DNA from: Heloderma charlesbogerti
Lineage: Eukaryota; Chordata; Lepidosauria; Squamata; Helodermatidae
Assembly: GCA_026122225.1 (NCBI GenBank)
Contig: JANEZZ010001953.1
Location: 62,001 to 126,000, forward strand
Length of the DNA: 64,000 nt
Direction of reading: 5' to 3'
Shown: piece by piece, positions 12,299-23,784 of the stretch
How the letters are laid out: every line of letters begins with the position of its first letter
How positions within the stretch are numbered: position 1 is the first letter of the stretch
Made by a program: the position numbers and the translations under genes
Notes under the pieces: generated by a model
What the model saw: the letters and a program-made list of their open reading frames with translations, nothing else
Databases searched by the model: none
What the model was told of the DNA's origin: nothing

Positions 12299-13327
12299 TC
12301 AGTTTAAAGCCCTCCTGATGAAGTTCTTCATGCTGTGGCCAAACACATTCTTCCCATCCTTTGTGAGGTGCAACCTGTCCCTTGCCAACAGCCCATCTTC
12401 CAGGAAGTATAGCCCGTGGTCCCAGAATCCAAATCTCTCTCTTCGGCACCACCTTCGTAGCCAGTCATTCACCCGGAGTATTTTTTGTTCCCTTTCTATC
12501 CCTCTTCTAACTACTGGAAGAATGGATGAGAAAACTAACTGGGCCCCAAAGTTCTTGAGTTTCCTTCCCAAAGCTTCAAAGTCTGACGCGATTTCTTCAT
12601 AGCTCCGCTTGGCAGTATCATTTGTTCCCACATGGATGAGAAGAAAGGGATACGTGTCAGTGGGCTTTATGAGTGCAGGCAACCTTTCAGTCACATCTCT
12701 AATCCGTCCTCCCGGGAGACAACATACCTGGCAAGTCCACGGGTCTTCGCGACATACTTGGGTCTTGATCCCACGCGGCAAGGAGTCTCCTACTACTACC
12801 ACTCTTCTTTTTTTGTTGTTGTAGGCCTGGGTTTCATCGCCTCTGTTTGACTGACCTTCAGCCTCTTGCTCACTCTCATGTAGGTTCTCCTGTGATTCTT
12901 CCTGTGCAGGCTATCCTCCAGTCTCATCCTCAAGTACCCGGAATCGGTTCCACAGCTCCACTGCTTCCACTGGTGCAGAGTGGTGTCTAGTTCTTCTTCT
13001 CCTAACTGTCACCCTTTTCCAAGGAGTATCCTCTACTCCATTTTTCTTCACCTCAGCATTTCCCACTTCTGCCTCATCTTGCTGTTGCTCTTCAAGCTTC
13101 TGGTCTTCACTTTGCTGCTGTAGTTCCCCCATTCTGTTCAAGAACTCTTCGTGTTCTCTTATTCCCCAGAGGGTCGACAATTGCCATTCCAGTCCACTTA
13201 CTTTTTCTTCCAGCAGCGTGATCAACTTGCACTTGTTGCAGGTGTAGGCCATGTTGTTCTCAGGCAAGAAAACAAACACTGCACACACCTTGCAGGTCAC
13301 CACCACTGGAGAGTCTTGTCCTTCCAT
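12299..13327 (-). pseudogene. CR1 ORF1 remnant: zinc-binding start, coiled coil, SGNH esterase-like domain
   Basis: The part at 13327-12911 starts M-E-G-Q-D-S-P, has paired Cys-x2-Cys motifs (C-K-V-C and C-N-K-C) consistent with a PHD-like zinc site, then a Gln/Glu-rich coiled-coil stretch. The part at 12802-12299 shares the same frame. It has a G-D-S-L block near its start, H-V-G-T-N-D in the middle and D-R-L-H-L-T near the end, matching the Gly-Asp-Ser, Gly-x-Asn-Asp and Asp-x-x-His blocks of SGNH hydrolases known in CR1 ORF1. At least one stop separates the two halves. The esterase half is fully open for 167 codons. Confidence 0.8.
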
Positions 13328-13539
13328 TGCCTCTTTTCCCTTTTTGTGTCTAGCTTTGTGATTGTTCTAGACTAGCCTGTGCCTGCTCCTCTACCCAGTA
13401 GAGGTTAAAAGCAGAGTCCCACTGGTGTGAAAGTGTGTGTTACAAGACAAATAAATGGGGGGGGTTGTTAAAAAAAAAATGTTAGGGGCCTCCCACTTGA
13501 CCTCCCCTGCCAAACTCCCCTGGCCAACTCCTGTTTGCT

Positions 13540-14280
13540 CCCCCTGTTCGCTCACTCTGATCGCTCGCTCTCTGGCAGCTTGCTTGCTTCTGTAGTCCCT
13601 GGACCAGCTGGAGCAGCTTGCTCTGCTCTGCTCAGGTGGGAGGCGGGAAACAGACTGAAGCTTCCTGCCCACTCAGCTGCTGGGAGTACTCAGGCCACAC
13701 ACCTCCAATTCAGTTGGAGCTCTCAGAAGCACCTGGTGAGCTCACAGCCACTCAGAAGGATAAAGGGCAGCCCCCTGGGCTTCCTGCAGCCCACCTCCCT
13801 CTTAGCCTCTGTCTCCTCTGTCTCCTTTGTCTCTTCTACCACTGCAACTCCCCTGGACAACTCCTGTTTGCTCCCCCTGTTCGCTCGCTCTGGTAGCTTG
13901 CTCTCTGGGAGCTTGCTTGCTTCTGTAGTCCCTGGAGCAGCTTGCTCTGCTCTGCTCAGGTGGGAGGTAGGAAACAGACTGAAACTTCCTGCCCACTGGG
14001 AGTACTCAGGCCACACACACCCAATTCAGTTGGAGCTCTCAGAAGCACCTGGTGAGCTCACAGCCACTCAGAAGGATAAAGGGCAGCCCCCTGGGCTTCC
14101 TGCAGCCCACTTCCCTCTTAGCCTCTGTCTCCTTTGTCTCTTCTACCACTGCAATGCCCCGGCCAACTCCTGTTTGCTCCCCCTGTTCGCTTGCTCTCTG
14201 GGAGCTTGCTTGCTTCTGTAGTCCCTGGACCAGCTGGAGCAGCTTGCTCTGCTCTGCTCTGCTGGGAGGTGGGAAAAACC
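13540..14280. repeat. Tandem ~300-bp units in the CR1 5' UTR
   Basis: The block 'gcttgcttgcttctgtagtc' plus downstream sequence recurs near 13578, 13911 and 14203. Spacing is about 330 and 295 bp. Between copies, 'ttcagttggagctctcagaa' and 'ggataaagggcagccccctg' also repeat. The second CR1 has one such unit near 46703, so the unit belongs to CR1. The arrangement resembles the promoter monomers of some LINEs. A promoter role here is inference. Confidence 0.8.
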
Positions 14281-14289
14281 TGGTCTTGG

Positions 14290-15105
14290 ACCCCTGATTG
14301 TAGTGCGGATTTTGGAGTGGTCTTGCTGGCCATCCATGCTGGCCATAGATGCCCACTCAGTACCCACGTTGCTGCCCAGTGAAGTCTTACTGCAGCCTGT
14401 GGGGACATTGGAACCCCTTTTGGATTTTTGTGTGCTTTCTGTAAGTGGCCTGGTTGGCAGGCTCCCTGCCCAGCTGGCTCCTGTAAGCCCTGGCTTGAGG
14501 TCTACTTTTGCACTCCCACACTCATTGATTCTGCCTAGATAAAAGCTCTGCTGTGACCTGGGAACAGCAGCTCTGTTTGTTGCAGGACTTGCCGATGTTA
14601 AGGTCCCTACTCCCTCTTTCATGCTTCTTGACAGATCTTGAGGAAGGATAGGTAAATTTCCCCCCTCTCTCCCAATTTCTCCCTCTCTCATCAACTCTTC
14701 CAGCCTTCTCTCCTCTCCTCTTCCTCCTTACACTGCATCACCATGGAACCTTTGGCTTGCCGCCACCTCCCCCTGCCCCCAAATCTGGGACAACCTTCAG
14801 TAATTGATCTGTAATTTGATTTTTATTTGCTCTACCAATAAAATCCCCTTAAAAAAACAACAACTCGTATCTCATCTTTGTTCCCCTGCTGGATGCTCCA
14901 CTATCCAGATCAAAGTTCCTATTATCACTCACGCTATGTTCTTGATTTGGTAAAACAAGCTAGTTTCTGGGCCAGCTCTACCAGACTGACAGCAGCCTGT
15001 CATTCAGAAGGAATAGAGCAAGGCTGCAGAGGGAAGAGACCATTAGACTATTAACATTAGGTCTAAATTTCCTCATGTTCTTGTACAGCTTACCTTCTGA
15101 ACACA
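14290..15105. other. Sequence upstream of the CR1, nothing further recognised
   Basis: GC-moderate sequence with no repeat family or exon that I can name. It may include residual CR1 5' sequence. Confidence 0.4.
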
Positions 15106-15109
15106 GAAA

Positions 15110-15645
15110 TAAGTCGAGCTCGATTCAAGGTGCTGGTTTTAACCTATAAAGCCTTACATGGCTCTGGACCACAATACCTGACAGAGCACCTCTCCCAGCA
15201 TGAACCTACATGTACACTACGCTCAACATCTAAGGCCCTTCTCTGGCTGCCTACTCCGAGGGAAGCTCGGAAGACAGCAACAAGGGAGAGGGCCTTCTCG
15301 GTGGTGGTCCCCCAATTGTGGAATGATCTCCCCAATGAGGCCCACCTGGCACCAACATTGTTATCTTTTTGACTCCAGGTTAAGACCTTTCTCTTCTCCC
15401 AGGCATTTGGCAGCATATGATAAGTTTTAATAGATTCTGGATTGTCTTATGGCTATGGTTGTTTGCTTGAGATTGCTTGTTTGAAGTTGTTTTAGATATA
15501 TGTTCTCTTGTGTATATTGTCTGTTCATGTGTTTTGTATGTAAATGGCTTTTAATTTCTGTATATTGTATTTTAAATGTTTTTAATCTTTGTAAACCGCC
15601 CAGAGATCTTTGTCTATTGGGTGGTATAGAAATGTAATTAATAAT
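15110..15645 (+). mobile_element. L2-like LINE, 3' end
   Basis: An 80-codon remnant of the ORF2 C-terminus (V-L-T-Y-K-A-L-H, then R-A-F-S-V-V-V-P-Q-L-W-N-D-L-P) is followed by the 3' UTR. It ends in 'gtaaaccgcccagagatctt', a 'gtggtatagaaatgtaatta' block and a short AAT repeat. 5'-truncated. Confidence 0.8.
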
Positions 15646-16081
15646 AATAAGTTTCAGACATTTATAGAGATGCCTGTCCAGAGCAAGGATGGTAACAAAC
15701 AGCCAGCCATAAGACAAACCTTCACATTAGCTGCTATCTTCTTCACCTTCAGGTAGATAACTGAAGGATGGAGTACTCTTTGGTACAATATCTTTATTAT
15801 TAACATCAGGCCTATAATTTTCAGCATTAATATATTAGATATTATTATTTGCTGCTGTCTTCAGTGAATGAATAACTCATCAGCTGTATCTTCTCCAGTA
15901 GACAGTTGTATTCGTGACTGAAGTAGGGCTGCACAAGTCCACCATGGCAGGAATTGCTGCAGGATTGCTACATGACTTTAAAGTAGAATTTACAACCATA
16001 GGCATTCTCATGGGTTGACCATGCTTGCCTATTCTTTTAACCATGTCAGAAGCAGACAGATAAATCTGGGAACTAACTAGG

Positions 16082-16226
16082 GTAGCCTTCCTCAACCTGG
16101 TGCCCTCCAGATGTGTTGGACTACAACCCCCATCATATCCAACCAGCAGGTCAATGGCTGTGTTGGCTGGAGCTGATGGCAGCTGTAGTCCAACATATCT
16201 GGAAAGCAATAAATTGGAGAAGGATG
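16082..16226. mobile_element. hAT-like MITE (CTGGTGCCCTCCAGAT family), copy 2
   Basis: Left half contains 'cctggtgccctccagatg' and 'ttggactacaacccccatca'. Right half is the diverged inverted complement ('gcagctgtagtccaacatat'). Confidence 0.7.
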
Positions 16227-16401
16227 AACTAGATTATTCTCCACAAACACAAATATATACATTCAGAAAATCAGAGAAGGGCATGGGGAACACCTCCTTC
16301 CTGATTATTGCAATCTTTTGTGATCTAGCTTTAAGAAAGTTCTTTTACTTTGTTTTAGAGACTTACAGCAATGTGAAAACAATCTTCTTTCCCACATTCA
16401 G

Positions 16402-16573
16402 TGAGAAATCCATGCAAATTTCTCCACATTTCTATCCTGCATGGAAAGAACACTTCGGACTCTGGCATCTCTCCATACCACGACAAAGCACTTTACCTGA
16501 GCATCAGTCCATGGAGGAAGCTTTTGTTACCTTGCCTTATGAACATCCCTTGGTGGAGAAGGAGAGAAAGTAG
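16402..16573 (+). CDS. Candidate terminal exon of an unidentified gene
   Basis: A pyrimidine-rich acceptor ('cttctttcccacattcag') ends at 16401. From 16403 a frame of 56 codons runs to a TAG at 16571-16573, and an AATAAA polyadenylation signal follows at 16626-16631. The peptide is rich in His, Pro and Glu with no family I recognise. I found no upstream exon that joins it with matching phase. The case rests on acceptor, open frame and signal together, and it could be chance. Confidence 0.3.
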
Positions 16574-16639
16574 TGTTCACCTCCCTCAGGATGACCTGTG
16601 ACCATACATGAGTATTTGCATGATGAATAAAACACCATG

Positions 16640-18590
16640 CATGAAAGCAAAACACAAAAGCAAGGCAAAAGTGAAAAATGGGATTACAAATATATGTATA
16701 CCGTGGCTGTGTGGCCACAAAACTGCAGAGTAGGATAATGTACACACAGAGATTCATTGTGACTACTGCTCATGCCACCTCAAAATGTATCAAGAGTACC
16801 AGGCCTAATATATTTAGTGTTCATTGCAAACACATGCAGCATGTACTTGCACTCATTAGGAGTGGCTGTGGCTCTCTGCTGAGTGTACTTTCAATGGCAA
16901 ACGTGGGCTTGGTTGCACAGTAAAATGTGTGAAAAGACAGCTCTCAGCCAGCAAGACAACTGGGGCTGTCTTCATGGGTGACTTGCTGCGGATTGGGACC
17001 ATTTGGAGGTCCTTTGTGGCACATGACATTGTGGCCACTCTGCAGCCACCCCAGAGTTTACCTGTGAGGAAGGTGCTTTTTTGCAGAGTATTTTTACTCC
17101 ATTGTTTTTCTTTAATTCGGCTCCCCTGCAGTTCTGCTGCTGTGTGCCCAACCCTCTGCTTTAAATTTGGTATGATCAGGTGTTCCTTGGGGGGTGTCTT
17201 TCACCTGGCCATGACCTCCGTAACCTAGGTAACTAGAGTAACTAGCCTGCCTTTCTAACTCATCAAGGCACTAGAGTGCTCTTCTGTGCCTTCACAATCG
17301 CACTGTACTTCCTTTTTGCCAGTGGGAGTAACTAGCCTCCATTTCCCAGCCTGTCTCCCTTGAGAGCTGTGATTATGTGCTTCTCTGATCCTTGTGTTAC
17401 TTCTCTGCATGGAGGGAAAGGGATGGCTGGAGTTTCCTCCCTCTGCTAGCGCTGCTGCTGCCTCTGCTGGCATCCTCTCCTCCCTCTCCTGCATTCTTTC
17501 ATTTTCACTATCAGCCTATAGATACAATGAAATATCTGGCTGCAGGCTCCTGCTCCTCTGACCACCTCCTCTTGCTAGATAGGTAGTACTTAGCACGGCT
17601 CCAATTTTTTCAATGGGAAAAAGACTCTACAGATTCTCAATGGGGGGAAAGCAAGCTACAGAGGCTGCATACTGAGAATGGATGAAGCAGCTAGATCACT
17701 ATATTTACTGGAAAAGGAGAAAAGGGATGGGAGCTCTAAATCCCTGACAGTTGGCTGGAATGGGGCATAATTGCGCTGATGGGTGCTCTCATGGGGAGCC
17801 TTCAGATGCTTTCAGGGATAATAATGGGTAGGCGGGGGAGGGGAGCCTAGACAGGGGCAGGAAACAAGCCTCTGTCATTGGTTGAGCAGCACCTGTGGGT
17901 TTGATGACGTTCGGTTCAACCCAACCCAGAAGTGTGTTGCTTTCAAGCACTGTGCGATCCTTGAAAAGCGGATTTTTAAGGTACAGTACATCTGGCTTTT
18001 CTTGCTCTGTGTGTCCCTGACATACCAAAGACGATTCCATGAAAATCCGGATAATGCTCCAACGCGCTTCTCATTCTGTTGTCGTGAAGATCCCTCCCTG
18101 GGCAAACATGAAGAGTACTCAAACCCAAGAGCTGCCTTTAGAAATTCTCTTGCTTACCCCTTGAACCCAACCAACAAATGAAATAAACAGCAAGTGTTTT
18201 AGCCACAAGCCATCACAACGAGCACATCCCTCAGTTTTTGTTATTAAGCTGTAATAAGCGGTTGACCTTGTGCTGCCCAAATAATATGTCAACACTGCCA
18301 CAGATTCTTTCTTTACAGATTATTCTGTATAGAAATAATCTATATGTGCAGTGATAACATAAATAAATATTATTCCACAGATGTGCGGGCTGTACGATAC
18401 AGCCTCATGGCTCAGGACAGGGGTGTTGGTTACTTCGTCTCTTTCAGCGTTTTATAATAGTATAATAAACATACTATTAGGATAACATGCCCTTATTTCC
18501 ATCTGGAACGACATCTGTTTAAAAAAGATGGTGGGCAGATTTTTAATACCTCTAGTGTCTTCAGTTGTCTTGATTGCGGTAATGTAAAAA
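16640..18590. other. Unique sequence, nothing recognised
   Basis: No repeat family recognised. Reading frames on both strands are short and lack splice support. Confidence 0.45.
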
Positions 18591-18592
18591 AA

Positions 18593-18843
18593 GAGAGCCA
18601 GTGTGGTGTAGTGGTTAGAGTGTTGGACTGGGAGCCAGGAGATCTGGGTTCTAGTCCCCACTCAGCCATGGAAGCTCACTGGGTGACTTTGGGCCAGTCA
18701 CAGACTCTCAGCCCAACCCACCTCACAGGGTTCTTGTTGTGAGGATAAAATGGAGAGGAGGAGGATTATGTACGCCACCTTGGGTTCCTCAAAGAGGAAA
18801 AAAGGTGGGATATAAATGTAATAATAATAAAAAAAATAATAAT
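18593..18843 (+). mobile_element. tRNA-derived SINE, copy 1
   Basis: Starts 'gagccagtgtggtgtagtgg' (A-box-like 'gtgtagtggtta') and has a B-box-like 'ggttctagtcc' about 40 bp later. A CORE-like body follows ('gggccagtcacagactctca'), and it ends in 'gggatataaatgtaataata' plus an A/T-rich tail. It matches the copy nested in the BovB at 36274-36530. It is a retroposed SINE, not a functional tRNA gene: no cloverleaf stem set is evident. Confidence 0.85.
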
Positions 18844-19051
18844 GAGCGAAACATTAACAAAACTCTAGAAATATTAAACACAGAGAAAGCAAATGGATTT
18901 GTCCTCATTTTACCAGTGTGGCAGCTGAGGCCGTAATGTTAAAGTATGGAGGACAAGGTTTGCATCTGTGCAAAGAGGCACTTGAGGTAAATTTAAATTC
19001 TAAGAGACAGAAAAGGGCCATAGCCACAGAGTGGGGAATAGGCTCCACGCT

Positions 19052-19226
19052 TAGGCCCCCTTAAGACTATTCCAGCTCCTTTCCCTCAGTTTTCATTCTT
19101 TCAACCTCTAGACCTTAAAAGTCTAGAAGTTGAAAGACACACACAGTTGATGGTGCAGAGGTTGAAAGAAAGAAGACAACACTGAAAATTGAGGGAAAGG
19201 AGCTAGAATATTCTTGAGGGGGCTCT
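19052..19226. mobile_element. Long-inverted-repeat MITE
   Basis: A ~175-bp element. The left ~55 bases (GGCCCCCTTAAGACTATTCC onward, with 'agctcctttccctcagtttt') pair with the right end ('gagggaaaggagctagaata', then CTTGAGGGGGC). The centre is a further small inverted repeat around 'agacct...agtctagaag'. No coding potential. Confidence 0.6.
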
Positions 19227-19229
19227 TTA

Positions 19230-21045
19230 TATATAATTATTATTCAAACTCAAACCCTTTTGCTAAGAAATAAAAGGGAAAACATGCAGGCAGGATTCTA
19301 CCCAGTTGTTCAGCAAACCTGCCTTTGCTTTCCAGTGTTCTGGCCAAAGAGTGCAAAGGCACATTCATAGGATTGCACCCTTAGTGATTTATTCACAAAG
19401 TTCTACACAGCTCCTAGGCAGAGCTCCTCCAAATGCAGACTTCTCCTAGCTAAGGGAAGCGAGGGAAGCTGGAGGCTGGGTTGTACTGAAGAGGACAGTA
19501 CACAATTAACTCACTGTGCCTGAATACAGCACTTCCCTGCCCAATGTGCCTTTAGGCCTCACCACCACCACCACACATCTAGCTATGTGGGGGGAGGTCT
19601 CCACAGCAACGGGTTTAGTTTGCTCTCCACGCTGCAACAGAAGCGCAGACAGCTGAATTAAGGAAAACAATTGGACTAAAAGTAGTCTTAGAAAAACCGT
19701 TTTTTTTCACTAAAACCTCTGGGATAGTTGCGGGATGGCTACGATGTCACATGCCCTGAACAACCTCCAAACGCAGCCAGCTCACAGCAAATCCTCCTTG
19801 GAGACACCCCCCCCCCCGCCCCAGGAGACAACAGATCTTCTCTTTTAATGTTTGTGGGACTTGATGCCCAACACCAACAACACCCATAATTGTAACAAGT
19901 GCTGAACTCACTGCTGCTTTTGATATCTGAGTGATTTAGGGCTACTCATATGATTTTAGAAAGAAAAAGAAATCTGTTTTGTTGACATGGGAATTCAGAC
20001 AGTGCTCTTGCCTCTTGGAGTCAGGTAGAAGAAGAGAATCTGCTTCCTTATTGGGTGTTTTTGGTGTAAGCAGGGGTTTATTCCTAACATTTATATCCTG
20101 GGCCTGAGTGTTTCCCACCAGGAGCATTAGCTAGATTAAGAAGGAAGTAGATTGTAATCCTTTTAATGTGAGCAGAGTTCTCCTAGAGATATACATTTTG
20201 GGAGAAAGAAAAATCAACTGTTGATTTGAACATCCTATAATATAACAGGAATTTTCATTTACATAAATGTGGGCGTGAGAGCTACTAGAAACAGATTATT
20301 ATTGGTAAAGTAACATTAATAAAGCACACAGTGAAATGCGATTAATCTAGTTCTACAATGCTAGATGTTTATTTGGAAGTAAATTCCACTGACATCAGTG
20401 GGACTATTGTTCAAGAAAACACAGGATTTCCAAATTAAAGACTGGCTGAACAGAGTATGGAATATGTTGCATATGGTAAAGCATCTACACTTAGTGTAGT
20501 TTAGAGAAGGCAGGAAATGGGTTATTAGTATAAAGAGATTTATTTTAAATTGGAATGTGTTGATTTTTGGAACATGTTATTTTCATCAGAATCTAGCCAT
20601 GGATGTATTGTATTTTTTTGGTTAAATCTAGTATGAATAAAATAATGTATTAGTTATGAATGTATTACTATTATGTCATGTCTGTGATTGAGAGTCTTAC
20701 ATTGTAAGTGGCAATATTATTAAAAGAAGTAAAAGGCTAAAATCTCAGTTCATATCTGAGTACTATGCTGCTTTCTCCCAAGTTGAGGAATGGGAGGCAG
20801 AGGAAATGTGTGTGTTGGGGGGGGGGGTCCCCTGAACATAAGTACTGCGACCCCCTTGGCTCTGCTTGCTGTTAGCTGCCCTGCCCCACTAGCCCATGAA
20901 GTGCCCAGAATGCTTCTGAGCAGGCAGGCACACCTCATGAAGAGGGACAGACATGTCCTCACCCTTACTCCAGAGTAGGGAAAGCTCTTCTTGCTCCTGG
21001 CAGGCTGGTGAAGGAATTTGTCATGTGAAGAAGTAGGTCCTTTAG
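19230..21045. other. Unique sequence with a MITE end
   Basis: Only 'cataggattgcaccctta' near 19366-19383 is recognised, as the right end of the TTAA-type MITE family. No exon supported. Confidence 0.45.
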
Positions 21046-21048
21046 GCC

Positions 21049-21150
21049 TGCTTTCCCCAACTTGGTGCCCTCCAGATGGGTTGGGAATACAACTCCAAGC
21101 ATGCTGGGAGTTGTAGTCCAACACATCTCAGGGGCACCAGGTTGGGGAAG
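21049..21150. mobile_element. hAT-like MITE (CTGGTGCCCTCCAGAT family), copy 3
   Basis: About 100 bp with ~28-bp terminal inverted repeats: 'ctttccccaacttggtgccc' on the left and its complement 'gggcaccaggttggggaagg' on the right. The centre 'catgctgggagttgtagtcc' is also palindromic. Confidence 0.75.
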
Positions 21151-21154
21151 GTTG

Positions 21155-23734
21155 CTGCTGTAAGCAGTCTTGAGTACAGGCAATTTGTATGCACAGTGAC
21201 TGATGACAGAATAGGTAATATAGCGTTTTAAATTGGCGCTCAAGGGTTTTCTTCTTTTCTCCAAGGTTACAGTGCCTTCTTTCAAAAGAAAGCTGACAAG
21301 GCCTGATAAATATCTCCATCTTTCCTCCATCCCCATTCCTTTTGGGTGCTTCCAGATGGAGGGCTCCTAGTACTACCAACTAAAAGACATTACGCAGCTA
21401 TTCTGTATTTTCCTCCTTCACGGATTTTTTTGTAAAAAAGAAAAGAAAAGAAAAGGCGGACAAGGTGAGAAAACACGGGAGAGGTATGAGTGGAAGATAT
21501 CATCTGGACCTCTGAAAAATTCTGTGGATAAGACAGAACAATTGCACAATAAAATGCTCACCTTGAAACACTCTTTTTCTCTTTGTTTGCTTTCCCCCCG
21601 ATTACTGGCCTATGATATATTGGCCTGTATCCAAACAACTGTGCAACTAGTTCCATGTGCCCAAGACAGTTTCAGACAAATATTTCTTGAATTGCAGTCC
21701 CTAGTGTGCCATAGCAAACATCTTTTGAAAGAAGAGGGAAGTTTGAAAAGTGGTTTATACCGGAGCACGGGGAGTCTTAGTACTCCAAGGCAAAAAGCCA
21801 AAAGGCCAAAAATCCCGCTCATGGTGCCTAAGCCCTTAGGCATGCCTAAAATAGTTATTTTGAATCTCAGCCATTTTATGTATCAAATGCATGCTTAAAT
21901 CCAACTTCATTCAAAAATAAAGCTCCTCTGTTCCTTCAAATACTCACAGTAGGAGAACTTTGACTTTAGGTGGTATCCTGTATTCTGTTCTGGCCAGATG
22001 CTGAGGAAACATTGAGAGGGAAAGATCCAGGACCATTTCCCTGACATCAGTTTCCTTTGGAATGTGCTAAAGTTCCAATGCCTCATAAAGGGTGGAATGT
22101 TCTTCTGCTTCCTTGAAAACTGTCATACTCTAAGCCTACTGTAGTCCCATCGAGCAATACTACCACCATGCCAGAACAACAGTCGAAATCCCAGCTCAGA
22201 GGTAATAGTCCTTTGGTTTTCTTAGGACATAATGACTGGTTAATAACAAGATAATGAAACATACCCCAAGCCTGCTTACCTGTTCCATGTGCTGTGAGGG
22301 GTCATCAGTGTGAGAGACTTGTTACCATGATAACTTCTCAACTTGTTTTCTATAGCCACCATAAATACTACCTTAGTTAGCTTCTCTGAGGTGCTACGGC
22401 TCACTTGGTCACAGAGACTGTGCAGAAATTTGTCCCATTGGGAGTCACACTTGGTAACTTTTGAGAGGGCTATTCACATGAGAGTAGCAAGCACCAATTG
22501 AACCACCCACATCTAAGGGTCAAACTACACATACATTAATTGCACAAGTCATCTGTGTGTCTTTTTAAAGTGTGTGTGGCTTGCACTGGGAGAGGAGGAT
22601 TAAACCCTCCTCCTCCACAATTTGCTTCCCCAAATCCCCATCCCAATGTGGGGATTTTTAAAAAGGGAGAAGTCTCAATTGCCCTTTTTTAAAACCCCTG
22701 TGCAGGGGAGAACAATTTCAGGGATGTAAACAGGGTGGGGGCAGGTTTAATCCTCCCATGTCTGTGTGTGGTGGTCCCAATCCAAATCTGGGCCACAAGC
22801 ATTTACTCTAGAGTTAAAAAAAAAAGAGAGAGAGAGAGAGAATCCTGAGCTACATGCAAGGGAAAAAATTGTTCTATCACTTATGGCTCCAATCAGGTTA
22901 ATGTGGTTTTTTAAAAATCAAATTACATGTTTTAATTGGCTTACAGGTGCCAGGATGTTTGTGTTATCACTAATACTGATTGGTGAAAGGACACCATTAA
23001 ACTTTAAATAATTGCCACTGTCTGACGTTTCTTCCTTTCATTTCCCTCTGATCTCACTGTTTACAACTCCCTGCCCGCCAAACCATACCTGTAGCTTAGG
23101 ATAGCGCTTAATGTATCTGATGAATGGGTTTCAAGTCCATGAAAGTTTAGGCCATAATTAATTTGTTAGTTTTTAAGGTGCCCCTCAGGAATCTGCCATT
23201 AGGAATCTGGAAAAGTAGAGTGACTGTGTTTTTCCTTGGAGAAAATTTTCCTTTTCCATCACATGTTTATATTTACCAAGCTTTAATCCCTAGATCAGGT
23301 AAAATATGCAGTAGTAGCAGTAAGGGGGAAGCCTCTACCATTGTTCTACAGAAATGAAAGTTTAAGCTTTGCCAAGAGTTCCCATCATGGTTATAGGAAA
23401 TGCATGTTCAGGTATCACACCTGTAAAGTTCTGTAAACTAATGCCAAACACATTTGGGGTTGGATCCAGCATATGTGAAGCGGACTTCCCCACCCCTCCT
23501 TCCCATGGCAGCCTCTCCAGCCCCCTGAAAATGTTACACAGAAAATCAGGAGACCCTGCTGAATGGGGTGAGCTGTCATGTGGGGGGATCCTCAAAATCC
23601 AGTGGATGGACCTTCCACAAGGGGAGCCCGTCCTCTCATGGAATGCAAATCCTGGATCCAGCCCTTGAACTGTAGTAGGTTGTACTGTAGAGACAACCCA
23701 TTAATGACTCAGTTGCCATCTTTCTTTGTGCCAG
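21155..23734. other. Unique sequence upstream of the first coding exon
   Basis: Contains an (AG)n stretch at about 22822-22841 and a 124-codon frame at 21524-21898 with no splice or family support. The non-coding first exon and promoter of the gene at 23749-50232 must lie upstream of 23735 and may be here. I could not identify them. Confidence 0.4.
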
Positions 23735-23784
23735 GCAACCAGTGCAACATGGCAGACATAATGCAGAGAATTTCCCTTTCCAAG
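23735..23784 (+). CDS. Unrecognised gene, exon with start codon (coding exon 1)
   Basis: The acceptor 'ctttgtgccag' ends at 23734, so at least one non-coding exon lies upstream. 5' UTR is 23735-23748. ATG at 23749 begins [12 protein letters not shown]. The donor CCAAG|GTGAGG follows 23784, phase 0. Confidence 0.7.

Larger units (their letters stand above)
9284..14290 (-). mobile_element. CR1 LINE, near full-length, reverse strand
   Basis: The 3' end lies at 9284 with the typical reversed CR1 tail (tcatagaatcatagaatag, duplicated). Going leftwards to rightwards, i.e. 3' to 5' of the element: ORF2 reverse transcriptase and endonuclease (9387-12122), ORF1 with an esterase-like domain and zinc-binding start (12299-13327), then a repeated GC-rich 5' UTR (13500-14280). 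Both ORFs carry stops or frameshifts, so the copy is inactive. It is still the most complete CR1 in the window. The exact 5' end is uncertain because of the tandem repeats. Confidence 0.9.

Noticed and set aside
13535..14221. 228-codon + strand open frame
   Set aside because: It lies in the antisense of the tandem CR1 5' UTR units. The low-complexity Leu/Ser-rich product repeats with the DNA units.
18593..18660. Possible tRNA gene
   Set aside because: A- and B-box-like motifs belong to a tRNA-derived SINE, also present at 36274. No full cloverleaf or pol III terminator in the right place.
21524..21898. 124-codon + strand frame
   Set aside because: No start context, splice sites or family similarity that I can see.
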